Source of the DNA: Paenibacillus sp. JCM 18996
GTDB taxonomy: Bacteria; Bacillota; Bacilli; Paenibacillales; NBRC-103111
Reading direction: 5' to 3'
NCBI GenBank assembly: GCA_001313085.1
Contig: BBFE01000006.1
Span: 58,668-122,667, forward strand
Length of the DNA stretch: 64,000 nucleotides
Made by a program: the position numbers and the translations under genes. Position 1 is the first letter of the stretch; each line of letters begins with the position of its first letter. Shown here in pieces: positions 41,027-52,262 of the stretch. The notes under the pieces are model-generated. The model saw only the letters and a list, made by a program, of their open reading frames with translations, did not search any database and had not been told where the DNA came from.

Positions 41027-41889
41027 GTGACCGAACTAAAGAAACCACTGACGACAGCGAGATTGAAACGAATGAAAAAAAGACCGGGATCCGATTGCGA
41101 TGATAACGGCTTACGATTATCCTTCAGCTTATTTGGCCGAAGAGGCGGGCGCGGATATGATTCTGGTCGGCGATTCGCTGGGAAACGTGGTGTTGGGATA
41201 CGATTCCACACTTCCTGTCACCTTGGACGATATCGTATATCATACGCGGGCTGTAAGCCGTGCCGTCAAGAACGCTTACGTCGTTTCGGATATGCCTTTC
41301 AATACTTACCACGGCAGTGCAGATACCACGCTGCGCAATGCAGGCAGGATCATGCAGGAAGGCTTGGCCAAGGGCGTCAAGCTGGAAGGCGGGACAGAGA
41401 TCGCCGGATCTGTAGCGGCTTGCGTCAATGCAGGCATTCCCGTAGTAGGACATTTGGGGCTTACTCCGCAGTCCATACACCAAATCGGCGGTTTTATCGT
41501 TCAGGCAAGAAATCCGCCCAAGCGCAGAAGCTTATCGACAGCGCCAAAGCTTTGGAGGAAGCCGGGGCTTTTGCCGTTGTTTTAGAGCTTATGACTGAAG
41601 AGTTGTCCGCTTTGATCACCGAGGAAATTACGATTCCGACGATCGGCATAGGGGCAAGCAGCCGCTGCGACGGCCAGGTTCTCGTATTTCACGACATGCT
41701 GCAGTATGGCCCTGCGTTCCCAAAGAAGTTTGTAAAAAGCTACGCCAATCTGAACGAGCAAATCAGCAGCGGGATCAGCCAATACGTGCAGGAGGTCAAA
41801 TCCCGCAGCTTCCCGTCCAGGGAGCACGTTTTTTTCAAGGGGATGAGGAACTGCTTGACTATTTATACGGAGCTTCTTCAAAAGAGTAA
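41027..41889 (+). CDS. panB: ketopantoate hydroxymethyltransferase
   Basis: First step of pantothenate synthesis. MITAYDYPSAYLAEEAGADM, VGDSLGNVVLGYDSTLPVTL, DMPFNTYH, LEGG and GHLGLTPQS are the family motifs; the metal ligands are the Asp residues in GDS and DMPF. About 287 residues. Breaks: A7 near 41075 (MKKDRDPIAMITAY), A/G-run change near 41510 (IVQGKKSAQAQKL), and T7 near 41831 (REHVFQGDEELLDYL). The GTG at 41027 is the likely start; GGGGG lies 10 bases upstream. Confidence 0.92.
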
Positions 41890-41908
41890 AAAAGGGGAGT
41901 ACAAAACC

Positions 41909-42756
41909 ATGGAAGTGATCGGCAACATCCGGCAGCTGCGGGAAAAGCTCGCAGAACGCCGCCGCGCAGAAGCAAACATCGGTCTCATACCGACTATGGC
42001 TACCTCCATCAAGGGCATGCCAGCCTGCTCAAGCGGGCAAGAGAAGAGAATGATACAATTGTGCTGAGCATTTTCGTCAATCCGATTCAATTCGGCCCAA
42101 ACGAGGACTTCGACAAGTACCCGCGGGATACCGAGCGTGACTTGAAAGTGGCGGAGAACGCGGGGTGCGACTTTGTCTTTATGCCTTCCGCCCGGGAAAT
42201 GTATCCCCACCCCATCCGCACTAACGTTCAAGTGTCCGAGTTGACCGCGCGGCTGTGCGGCGCTTCAAGACCCGGGCATTTTGACGGTGTGGCCACGGTA
42301 GTCAGCAAGCTGTTTAACATCGTACAGCCGGACAGGGCTTATTTTGGTTTAAAAGATGCCCAGCAGACCGCTGTCATTACTCAAATGGTAAACGATTTGA
42401 ATATAGATGTGAAAGTCGTTCCCTGCCCGATCATCAGAGAAGAAGACGGGCTAGCGCTGAGCTCCCGCAACGTTTATTTGAGCGACGAGGAACGGCGGCA
42501 GGCGTTAGTGCTGAACCGCGCTCTTCGGCAGGCGGAGAAAGAGCTTGCCGAAGGCCGCGGCGCTGAACAGGTGAGGGACGGGGTCATCCGTGAAATCAAT
42601 AAAATGCCCTTGGCACAGATCGACTATGTGGAGCTTCTAACCTATCCTGGACTGCAGCCGGTCCAACATGACATGCAGGAACCGGTGCTTGTCGCGGTTG
42701 CCGTGAAATTCGGCAAAACCCGGTTAATCGATAACATCATTACCAGATTTTCTTGA
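41909..42756 (+). CDS. panC: pantothenate synthetase
   Basis: ATP-dependent condensation of pantoate and beta-alanine. [20 protein letters not shown] carries the HIGH-like motif; [37 protein letters not shown] and KDAQQTAVI follow, with the SSRN-containing [11 protein letters not shown]. About 283 residues. A G is missing near 41999, which splits the active-site motif (TMGYLHQG). Otherwise unbroken. Second gene of panBCD. Confidence 0.93.
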
Positions 42757-42773
42757 AGGAGGGACACCAAATT

Positions 42774-43161
42774 ATGTTCAGAACGATGATGAAGTCCAAA
42801 ATCCATAAAGCCACCGTAACCGAGGCGAACCTGCACTACGTAGGCAGCATTACGATCGACGAAGATCTGCTTGAATTGGTCGATATGTACCCTAATGAAA
42901 AAAAAGTTCAAATCGTCAATAATAATAACGGAGCAAGGCTCGAAACCTACATCATCCCCGGACCCAGAGGAACAGGAACCATCTGCCTCAACGGCGCAGC
43001 GGCCAGATTGGTCCAGCCGGGAGACACAGTCATCATCATTTCTTATGGCATCATGACCAGCGAAGAAGCGAAAAAACTACAAGCCGACCGTTGCTATTAT
43101 GGGCGAGGGGAACAAGGTCAGGACATTGTTGAAAGAGGAAGCGCACGCAACCGTTATGTAA
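42774..43161 (+). CDS. panD: aspartate 1-decarboxylase proenzyme
   Basis: Makes beta-alanine; the proenzyme cleaves itself before Ser25 in YVGSITID to form the pyruvoyl group. About 128 residues, ending [19 protein letters not shown]. The A8 run at 42898 gives PNEKKVQIV, but the family has [17 protein letters not shown], so three extra A are likely present in frame. A six-A run near 43072 where five fit breaks the frame (EEAKNYKPT). GGAGGG precedes the ATG. Confidence 0.92.
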
Positions 43162-43259
43162 CTTCTGGAAAGCCGTATGAATGCCTCCTCCCCGGCGCAC
43201 AATGTCTGTAACGTTCCACTCTACCTGCTTGCCAACTGCTTTTAAGGTGGGATCTAGCC

Positions 43260-43836
43260 ATGTTCAAGCAGCTTTTCCAATCGATGCACGAGCTTTTGGA
43301 TGAGATCGCCGGAGATTATCCGACCGCGACCGGACTGAAGAAAACGGTACTGGAAGAGAAATTGACCCTTTTGAAAAAAAATGAGCGATACCTTCGTGGA
43401 AGAATGGCTGCGGTTCGAAGAAAAAAATGGGCAAAGTGATCGGCGCGGACATTGAACCCGGCGCGGAGACCGACAGCGAATGGGTGCGGACGGAGGGTTT
43501 TCAGAGGGGACAAGGGTATTATCAGCTATTGATGTACGACCGGGCGATAGACGAGTTCGAGGCGGTCACCAATCTCAGCCCGAATTTTTTTGCTGGCGAG
43601 AGTATACCTAGCTTTGGGGTATTTACGGACCGGCAATTACGGTGAATCGTATAGGCATTTTCAATTTATTCTTTCCTTGACCAATCACGTGAAAATCAAG
43701 GCCATTTCCTACAATGCGATGGGCTGCATTCAACTCTACAACAACAATCTTGACGAAGCTTACGAATATTTCAAAAAAAGCGTACGAAACGGACCCCGGA
43801 AGTGTCGAGCCTTTACTCGCCATGCTGGAATCCTGA
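43260..43836 (+). CDS. tetratricopeptide repeat protein between panD and dinG
   Basis: About 191 residues. The N-terminal helix FQSMHELLDEIAGDYPTATG is followed by TPR units: YYQLLMYDRAIDEFEAVTNL, LARVYLALGYLRTGNYGES and AISYNAMGCIQLYNNNLDEA. Breaks at A7 near 43374 (LLKKMSDTFVEEWL), A run near 43422, T7 near 43585 (SPNFLLARVYLALG) and A run near 43775 (YFKKAYETDPGSVEPLL). A gene of this type sits at the same place in related genomes. Function unknown. Confidence 0.72.
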
Positions 43837-43954
43837 GCCCTTTGGTTTAAAATGGACGGCCGCCGCTTCGGCAATACGAAGGAGGCGGCTTTAACAATCT
43901 TGTCCCTTTTTTTTCACAAATATCTGTTAAAATGGAGGCAGAGGGAAGAAGGGA

Positions 43955-46846
43955 TTGAAACAAATAACGATGAAATACGCAGTGATCGATTTTGAAACTA
44001 CAGGCAGTCAGCCTGCTGATGAAATTACCCAGGTCGGCCTGGTTATTATAGAAGACAATCAAATCGTGAACAAGTATGGCTCCCTCGTGAATCCGGGGAT
44101 TCCGATCCCTGCCATGATCACGGAGTTGACGGGAATCGACGATGAGATGGTGAAGGACGCGCCATCTCCGGACGAGGTTATGTCGCGAATAGTGCCTCTC
44201 ATCCACGATTGCGCTTTGGTGGCCCACAATGTGGGATTCGATCTCTCTTTTCTGCAAAAAAAAGCTTGGAGAACAGCGGTTACATGCCGTTTAGCGGCAG
44301 AATACTGGATACGATGGATGCGCTGCGCGTGCTGTTTCCCTCTTTGCCGAGCCTGCAGCTGGGACTGGTCTGCCAGTCTCTCGATATTCCCCACGACCGC
44401 CCGCACCAAGCGGACAGCGACGCTGAGGCAACGGCTCTGCTGTGGCTTCGCTGCCTTGAAAGATTGAACACTTTGCCTCTTCTCACCGTGCAGCGGCTCT
44501 CTGCCATCTTTGAAGGGGACGGTTCGGATTTCGGCTGGTTTATCAACGAGATAAGGATCCACCGCGAGTTGCATACGAGCCTGGACACGGACAATCACCG
44601 GTATCACCGGCAGTTCGCCATCAATGTGGATGACTGGGGCGACGAGGACTCGCTTCGCGACGAAGATGACCTGCAGCAGCTTTCCGCGCCCTTTCCGGAA
44701 TTTTTTCGGACAGCTGAAGCAGACGCTGCAGAATAAGTTTGCGGTTTATGAAAACCGGGAGTCGCAGGAGCAAATGATTCAGGCGGTTGAAGACAGCTAC
44801 GAGGAAGGAAAGCACCTGATGGTGGAAGCCGGGACCGGAACGGGCAAATCGCTCGGATATTTGATACCTTCCTTGTATTACGGCTTGAAGCACGACAGAA
44901 AGGTATTGGTCAGCACTCACACGATCAATCTCCAGGAACAGCTGAGGGAGCGCGATGTACCGCTGCTTCACGACATTTTTTTTCCCGTCCCGTTCAAAGC
45001 GGCGGTCATCAAGGGGCGCAGCCACTATCTGTGCCTCCGCAAATTTGAGAACAAAATCAATCTCCAGGATTTGGAGTACGGCAAGGAAGACAGGATTACC
45101 GCGGGGCAAATGCTCGTATGGCTCAGCGAGACCAAGCGCGGCGACGAGGAAGAGCTGCATTTTAACAACAAGGGCGCTTCTTTCTGGCACACTGTGGCGT
45201 CCGATTCAGAATCTTGCCTGAACCGTTCTTGTCCGTGGTTTAAAAAAGTGCTTCTACCACCGCGCCAAGAACGACGCGAATACGGCGGATATCGTCATCA
45301 CCAACCATTCCATGCTGTTTACGGACACAAAGGCGGAAAACCGCCTGCTGCCCCCTTATCAGCATCTGGTGATCGATGAAGCCCACCATTTTGAGGAAGT
45401 GGCAAGCAAGCATCTCGGCCTGGAGCTGTATTACGGAGGCTTGGCCAGCACGCTCACCTGGCTGTTCAAGGACAGCCATTCGGGGCAGCTGCCGCAGCTT
45501 AGCTACAAGCTCGAATCAAGCGATGACGAGAACGCCTCCAAGTGGCAGGCCATGATCGATGACATTTACCCCAAGCTGGTCAAAATCAAGGAAGAGTGGG
45601 ATGCGTTAAGCGAGCAGCTGTTTGCGCTGGTTTCTTCCAGAAGCGATCCCTTGCAGGGCGAAGGCCAGTTCCTGCTCAGAATAAAGAAAGACCAGACTCC
45701 TTCCCATTGGCCGCAGCTGCAAGGGATGGAAGACAATATTTTCATTGCCATGGGCGAAACCGTCAAACAGCTGGAGAAGCTGCTGCTGCAGATCAAGGAA
45801 GCGGGAGACGGGCTGGATGTGCAAGGACTGATTACGGATCTCGGGGGCAACGTTAAGCAGCTGTACCGGCACAGGGAGGCGCTTCATTTTTTTTATGACT
45901 ATGCCGGATCCGGAGTATGTGTACTGGCTGGAAGCAATCCGTACGGCAAGAGCAAGTCTCTGATGCTGACCAGCGTGCCCAGCGATGTAAGCCCGATGCT
46001 CAAACAGCTCTTCTTTGACGTGAAAGAATCAATCGTTATGACCTCGGCTACGCTTTCCGTAGATAAATCGTTCCAGTATGCAAGCGAACAACTGGGCGTC
46101 GGGAGCGGCGGCAAATCGGACAAGCTGGTCACGCTGCAGCTGCCATCCCCTTTTAATTACAGGGAGCAGGCTTTGGTATGCATACCAGGGATTTTCCGAA
46201 CATAAAGGGACCTCAGGGGGAAAGCATTTTTTTGTCGAGCGCCTGGTTCAATCCCTCACGGAGGTGGCTATCGAGACCAAAGGCCGGATGCTGGTGCTGT
46301 TTACCTCCAACCGGATGTTAAAGCAGACTTACCCGGGGCTCAAGGACGCCTGAAGCCTTACGGCATCGGCGTACTGGGACAAGGAGTGGACAGCGGCAAC
46401 CGCAGCAAGCTGACAAGATTGTTCCAGAGCAGCGTATCGAGCGTCCTGCTGGGAACCAGCTCCTTCTGGGAGGGGGTCGATATTCCCGGTGAAGCGCTGA
46501 GCTGCCTTGCTATTGTCAGGCTGCCGTTCCAGCCGCCTAACCATCCTCTGACCGAAGCGAAGAGCGAAATTGTAAAGAAGAACAATCAAAATCCTTTCAT
46601 GAAGCTTTCCGTGCCCCAAGCGGTGATCAGGTTCAAACAGGGATTCGGGCGCCTCGTGCGCACCGCCAAGGACAAAGGCATCGTCATCATTTACGATACA
46701 CGGGTCATAGAAACGCAGTACGGGCGATATTTCTTGTATTCTCTCCCGGGGCCCAAGATCGAGCATATGCCGACAGCCGGTTTGGTGCCGAGAATCAGGG
46801 ATTGGATGGGGGAGGAACATCGTGAAATCGTTAAAAAAATCTCTGA
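43955..46846 (+). CDS. dinG: DinG-type helicase with N-terminal exonuclease domain
   Basis: Two-part protein of about 960 residues. An N-terminal DEDD exonuclease (AVIDFETTGSQPADEITQVG, AHNVGFDLSFL) is joined to an XPD/DinG helicase with Walker A (VEAGTGTGKSLGYLIP), DEAH box (VIDEAHHFEE) and motif VI (QGFGRLVRTAKDKG). Cysteines in HYLCLRKF and SCLNRSCPWFKKC may hold an iron-sulfur cluster. Breaks: A8 near 44257, T runs near 44702, A6 near 45243, T7 near 46227, C/G change near 46348. The T8 near 44977 is in frame, probably three too long. With the A run at 46832 read as five, it ends at 46846, inside rex. Confidence 0.88.
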
Positions 46847-47448
46847 GGCGGTCGTGCGCAGGCTGCCCATTTACCTGCGTTATTTGAACGAGCTCAGCAT
46901 GAAAAAAACATTACCACCGTCTCCTCTCAGGACCTGGGGCATAAGCTGGACTTGAATCCGGCGCAAATCCGCAAGGATCTGGCCTATTTCGGGGAGTTCG
47001 GCAAGAAGGGCATCGGGTACGAGGTCGCTTATTTGATCGAGAAAATCCGGCACATTCTGAAGCTCGACCGGCACATTCCCGTCGCTCTGGTAGGGGCGGG
47101 CAATCTCGGCAGGGCTTTGTGCAATTACAATGCATATTTGAACGATCAAATGAAGATTGTCGCCGTATTCGATTCGTTTCCCACAAAAAAATCGGGGAAG
47201 TCATAAACCAGCTGCAGGTGCAGCCGATGGAAGAACTCGCTTCTACCATCAGGGAAATGAAAGTCCGCATCGGAATCATTACCGTGCCCGCCGACGAAGC
47301 CCAAGTGGTGGCCAACCAGTTTGTGCAGGCAGGGATTGAGGCTATTCTCAGCTTTGCCCCGATCATTCTGAAGGTACCGGGCGAAGTGAGAATTCACCAT
47401 GCGGACTTCACTACGGAGCTGCAGAGCTTGGCGTATTACCTGGATTAA
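46822..47448 (+). CDS. rex: redox-sensing repressor Rex
   Basis: Represses fermentation and respiration genes and leaves DNA when NADH rises. The winged helix is ISEAVVRRLPIYLRYLNELS with DLNPAQIRKDLAYFGEFGKK; the NADH domain has VALVGAGNLGRALCNY. About 211 residues. The GTG has GGGGGAGG eight bases upstream. Reading the seven-A run at 46832 as five gives the expected MKSLKISEAVVRR and at the same time ends dinG, so the two genes overlap by 25 bp. Other breaks: A7 near 46901 and A7 near 47184. Confidence 0.9.
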
Positions 47449-47470
47449 ACGGGCAACATAAAATTAACAG

Positions 47471-47513
47471 ATCGCCGCTGCCTGACAGCTTTTCAGACGG
47501 TTGGCGATTTTTT
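47471..47513 (+). terminator. terminator after rex
   Basis: ATCGCC/GGCGAT outer stem with an inner CTG...CAG pairing, followed by six T. Up to 47730 nothing further is recognised apart from a small CGGAA/TTCCG hairpin near 47597. Confidence 0.7.
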
Positions 47514-47754
47514 GCGTAATTGCGCTTGGCTTCGCTTTTCAGCTTGAAATTTTTTTGGTTTGCAGCCGTGACTGGCGGTTTAAATAAAATTCAAACGGAA
47601 GTTTTATTCCGCATAAGTATAATTAAGTCAGCCTATGTAAGAGCGTCCGTAACGCGGCAGTTTACGTTTTCTTGATTTTGTCCGTACGAAGTTGTACTCT
47701 GAAATTGAAGCTCGATCAACTGGAGACTTTTTTTATACCCGGGAGGCTGCAACT

Positions 47755-49053
47755 TTGGCGAAGAAAATCATCAAAAAACGGAATTTTTTTGTAACATTAA
47801 ACGAGCTTCGACCGGTAGTCCAGGGCTGCATGGTCATAGATGGGAGCCGCATCGCTTACATAGGCCCGGAAGCACCTCTTCCACTCGAGCAGTATGATGA
47901 AATCATCGACGGAGAACGTAAGCTGTATATGCCCGGTCTGGTCAATACGCACGGCCATGCCGCCATGTCTTATCTGCGGGGGTATGCGGACGATCTGGCG
48001 CTGCAGGTATGGCTGGAAGAGAAGATGTGGCCGATTGAAGGCAAATTCACGGCGAAAGACGTGTACTGGGGCACAAGCCTCTCGGTTCTGGAAATGCTGA
48101 AGTTCGGGACAACCACTTTCGTCGACATGTACGACCACATGGACGAAGTGGCCGCGGTGGTGGAACAGTCCGGTATGCGCGCCGTGCTCGCCCGGGGGGT
48201 AATCGGATTGTGCCCTGCGGACGTGCAGGACGCCAAGCTCAGGGAAGCCGTACAATTTGCCAAGGACTGGAACGGGAAGCGGACGGACGCATATCCACGA
48301 TGATGGCTCCGCACGCCCCGTATACGTGTCCTCCTGACTACATTGAGCGTTTTGTGCAGGCTGCCCATGACCTGGACCTGCCGATCCATACGCATATGTC
48401 CGAAACTGTCAAGGAAGTGGCGGCAAGTGTCGAGCAATACGGCTTAAGGCCGGTGGCCCATCTTGAAAAGCTGGGAGTGTTCACCAGACCCACACTTGTG
48501 GCGCATGCCGTTCACTTGAACGATGAGGAAATCGACACGCTGGCCAGACACAACGTGCATGTGTCGCACAACCCCGGCAGCAACCTGAAATTGGCCAGCG
48601 GCATCGCGAGAGTGCCCGAGCTGCTCAAAGCGGGAGTGCTCGTTTCCTTGGGCACCGACAGCTCCGCCAGCAACAACAATCTGGATATGCTGGAGGAAAT
48701 AAGGCTTGCGGCCCTGCTTCACAAAGGGGTCTCCGGCGATCCGACAGCCGTACCCGCGTTTCAAGCACTGGCGCTGGGTACGGTAAATGGGGCTAAATCG
48801 CTTTGGCTTGACGGTGTCGGGACTCTGGAGGAAGGCTGTAAGGCGGACTTTATCGCGATTGACGTGGACCAGCCGCATTTTTTCCCGCGGACGGATTACA
48901 TTTCCCACATCGTTTACTCCGCGCTCTCGAAGGATGTGACCGATGTCTGCATCGACGGCGCTGGGTGTACCGGGGCGGTGAGTACCTCACCATGGACGAA
49001 GAAAAAAAATCAAGAACGAGTTTACAAGATGCTTTGATCGGCTGACCAGATGA
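47755..49053 (+). CDS. mtaD: MtaD-type deaminase (methylthioadenosine/SAH)
   Basis: Amidohydrolase that deaminates 5'-methylthioadenosine or S-adenosylhomocysteine. Zinc motifs: PGLVNTHGHAAMSYLRG, HAPYTCPPDYIERF, THMSET, VAHAVHL and LGTDSSASNNNLDM. About 432 residues. TTG start after GGGAGG. The N-terminus should read IIKNGIFVTLNELRP; here a six-A and a seven-T run (five each in the model) compensate, giving IIKKRNFFVTLNE in an open frame. Breaks near 48287 and 48965-49005. It fits the methionine-salvage genes at 59-61.6 kb. Confidence 0.88.
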
Positions 49054-49105
49054 ATCCAGCAAAGTGAAGTGAAGCGTTGAAGTTTAATTCGGAAAGGGTA
49101 TTGGC

Positions 49106-49596
49106 ATGAAACTGAGATTGATCGTCGGCCTGGTTGCCGCGCTGGGCCTGTCTGTTTATGGCATAGCCTATTTTTTTATAACCTGATCGAGGATCAGATC
49201 TTCAAACAAAAGTCGGACGCGGTCGTCACCGCCTATGAGCGGAGCCTGCTCGCCAAGGTGGACAAAGCGGAACCTTACAATGGGGAAAAGCCTTATACGA
49301 TCGTCTACGGCGAAGACAAAATCGGACAGAAGATGATCGTATGGGTAGGCGACAAGGAAGTACACAGCGAGTTTGCGGACAAAGGCGCATCGCCTGAAGC
49401 CATTAAACAGAAGCTGCTTGCCAAGGCGCCGGGGCGCAAGTGCTTCGAATATCGCCGGGCAAGCTGCAAGACGCGTATGTGTGGGAAGTTTTTTTTACAA
49501 AATGAAAGAGCAGAACGGTGATCGGTATTATTATGATTTTTTTATTCTTTCCAAGGCCAGGATCTTGATAATACGTACAAATTAAGCGTGCAATAA
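49106..49596 (+). CDS. YpmB-like DUF5590 protein
   Basis: About 162 residues with an N-terminal membrane anchor (LIVGLVAALGLSVYGIAYFY) and two PepSY-like halves (VTAYERSLLAKVDKAEPYNG, KPYTIVYGEDKIGQKMIVWVG). The family (YpmB) is a secreted or membrane-bound protein of unknown role found near asnS and dnaD in Bacillus. Breaks: T7 near 49172, a C/G loss near 49437 (APGAEVLRISPGKLQDAYVW) and T7 near 49492 (EVFYKMKEQNG). Confidence 0.75.
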
Positions 49597-49733
49597 TTAC
49601 ACAGTTTGCTTGATTATGGAAATATTGAACATTTTGTGTTTTCCACAGTTTGCATCCCATTTGTGATATATTATGTGATATACTATGATGGTATATTAAT
49701 AGTGTATTAACTTGAAAGGGGGACGTGGATTCT

Positions 49734-50267
49734 ATGAAAAAAATTCGTCTCATTCCCGTACTTGTTTCTTTAATAGTATCCGCATCCGTATTATTTGGCG
49801 GTTTCTTCGTGTACCGCACGGTTGCCATGCAGAATCCTTTGACAGACGCAGTCAAACAGTCCGCCGGCGTGCAGGACGCGCAAATCAGTATCACTGACCA
49901 GGAAGTTGTGATCAACGCCAAGCTGCTCCTAACGCCAACTTGCGTGAAATATATCAAAGCATCATGAACAAAGGAGCAGCCATCATCGGACAGCGCGAGG
50001 TGAAGCTGAATGTGGTGCAGCAGCCTTCGCCTGAACTCGAGCAGTGGTGGTCCAAAGCGCTTTTTTGACGTTGCCCAGTCCATGGAGAAGAAGGAGTACG
50101 CCAAAATTCCGGAGTCTCTGGACAAGCAAGCTGCAAACGTACCTGGTTTGAAGGCGGCAACGGAGATGGACGGCAAAAAAAACGTTTATATTCATTTATC
50201 CAAAGACGACCAGCACAAATATATCATTTTACCGCGCATTCCGGCTAAAATGGGGGTATGGCAGTGA
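49734..50267 (+). CDS. membrane protein partnered with FtsH-like protease
   Basis: About 178 residues. N-terminal signal anchor MKKIRLIPVLVSLIVSASVL, then an extracytoplasmic domain (GVQDAQISITDQEVVINAKL, REIYQSIMNKGAAIIGQREV). I do not recognise the domain. Breaks: near 49933 (KLLPNANLREIYQS) and T7 near 50062 (SKALFDVAQSMEKK). GGGGG precedes the ATG at 49734. The gene overlaps the FtsH-like gene by 10 bp, so the two are coupled and may form a membrane complex. Upstream (49597-49733) TGTGATATA is repeated twice. Confidence 0.65.
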
Positions 50268-51773
50268 GTAAATACAGTAAGGAAATTATAATCGGAGTCG
50301 TTCCCGTCGTTCTCGTCTTTTTTAATGTTCATCGGAGTCAACATCATCCCTTTTGTATTTGCCGGCGTGCTGCTGGGAGTGCTCCTGTTTATGAGCCGCA
50401 ACCGCGGCGATATAGGGATCACGGCCGACCGCAAAGGAAAGAGCCGTACTCCTTCCTATCTGACCTTCGATCAAATCGGGGGGCAGGACCGCGCCAAGCA
50501 TGAATTGAAGGAATCTCTCGATTTCCTCATCCGCCATGAGGAGATCAAGAAGTTTGGAATCCGCCCTCTTAAAGGCATTCTGCTCACCGGGCCCCCGGGG
50601 ACCGGCAAGACGCTTATGGCCAAAGCCGCAGCGCACTACACCAACTCGGTCTTCGTAGCCGCGTCAGGCAGTGAGTTTGTTGAAATGTACGTGGGTGTCG
50701 GCGCATCGCGCGTCCGCGACCTGTTCAAGGATGCGAGAAACAAAGCGCAGAAGGAAAACAAGGACAGCGCGATTATTTTTATCGATGAGATTGATGTGAT
50801 CGGCGGAAAGCGGGACGGAGGACAACACCGTGAGTACGATCAGACCTTGAACCAGCTGCTCACGGAGATGGACGGCATTCATACCAGCACGACGCCGAGA
50901 ATTCTGATTGTGGCGGCAACGAACCGCAAGGAAATGCTCGACAGCGCTCTGCTGCGTCCTGGCCGTTTTGACCGCCATATCGGAGTGGATCTTCCCGACA
51001 AGAAAGGGCGGATTTCAATCCTGGGCATCCATGCCACAAGCAAGCCGCTGGCCGACACCGTCAGCTTGGACAAAGTGGCGGAGCAAACTTTCGGATTTTC
51101 CGGCGCACAGCTGGAAAGCGTGATGAACGAAGCCGCCATTTACGCGATGAGGGATAATGTCGAGAAGATTGAACAGAAACATCTTTCCCATGCGATCGAT
51201 AAAGTCATGATGGGTGAGAAGACCGATAAGGAAACTACCCAGGAAGAGAAAGAAAGAGTAGCCCTCCACGAATTGGGCCATGCTATTGCTGCGGAGCTTG
51301 TGAGGCCGGGATCCGTATCCCAGGTTTCGCTCAGCCCGCGGGGGCAGGCTTTAGGCTATGTCCGCCACAATCCTCAACAGGACCGTTATTTGTACACGAA
51401 GGATTACATTGAGCATCAGATCATTATCGCATTGGGCGGTACCGTGGCCGAAGAGATGTTTTACGGCAACCGCAGCACAGGCTCCAAGGGCGATTTTGAC
51501 CAGGCTTTGCATCTGGTGCGTACGATGATGGATTCCGGATTGACCTCTCTGGGAATTATCGACCGTAGCATGGTTACTCAGGAAGAATTGATGAGAGAAA
51601 ACTCGGCGATTCTTGAAGAACTGACGAAGCGCACGCGTGAGATGCTTGAGCAATATAGATTTGTCTTCGGACAATCGCTGGATATTTTGCTTAAGGAAGA
51701 AGTGCTTTCCGGCGAACAATTCCGCGCGCTGCTGGAAGAATTTAAAGGACAATTTGCTTTGACTACGGCCTGA
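50258..51773 (+). CDS. FtsH-like AAA+ metalloprotease
   Basis: About 505 residues. Two hydrophobic segments at the N-terminus (IIIGVVPVVLVFLMFIG, FVFAGVLLGVLLFM). The AAA+ module has Walker A GPPGTGKTLMAKAAA, Walker B IIFIDEID, and arginine finger RPGRFDRHIGVD. The M41 zinc protease motif is HELGHAIAAEL, against HEAGH in housekeeping FtsH, and the third ligand is likely in STGSKGDFDQA. It is shorter than FtsH and lacks its periplasmic domain; the preceding gene may supply that. One break, a six-T run near 50320. A paralogue, not the main FtsH. Confidence 0.85.
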
Positions 51774-51790
51774 TTTCTATATCATCCAAC

Positions 51791-51818
51791 GCTTCGGCTT
51801 ACGCCGGGGCTTTTTTTT
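51791..51818 (+). terminator. terminator after the FtsH-like gene
   Basis: GCTTCGGC/GCCGGGGC stem (with two G-T pairs) and eight T, 17 bp after the stop. Confidence 0.8.
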
Positions 51819-51875
51819 GTTGCTCGCGTGCCGATAAAATACCACAAGTAAGCTTAAAGCTTCGCTTTACTTTGC

Positions 51876-52247
51876 GGTTTTATCACGAATCGCCAAGATT
51901 GATAACATTAGCAAACTATCCGACTGCGACATGGTGATTGAAACGATCTCCGAGGATTTAGACGCCAAGAAAGAGATCTTTGCCAAATTAAACCCGTTCG
52001 TCGGGCCCGGCGTCATTATCGCCAGCAATACGTCTACTTTAAGCCTGACGGAGCTCGCGGCTGAATCCTTCAATCCGGAATGAGTGATCGGCCTTCATTT
52101 TCTTCATCCCGTTTCAAAATCAATCTTGTGGAAATTGTGCGCGGAGTGAGGACTTCGGACGAAACGTTCGAGTGAACGAAACAATTTGTTGAACATACAA
52201 TCGAAATGACCGAAATTAAAGGATCGGCATGGAATCCGCCATTCTTG
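51876..52247 (+). pseudogene. 3-hydroxyacyl-CoA dehydrogenase remnant
   Basis: Translates as DCDMVIETISEDLDAKKEIF, VIIASNTSTLSLTELAAESF, VIGLHFLHPVSK and LVEIVRGVRTSDETFE, the middle of an Hbd/FadB-type dehydrogenase. The N-terminal GxGxxG nucleotide-binding strand and the C-terminal domain are missing. Two in-frame TGA codons (after FNPE and after DETFE) are substitutions, not run errors, so this is true decay. It is followed directly by the ackA fragment. Confidence 0.8.
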
Positions 52248-52262
52248 TGCATGAGCCGGTGA

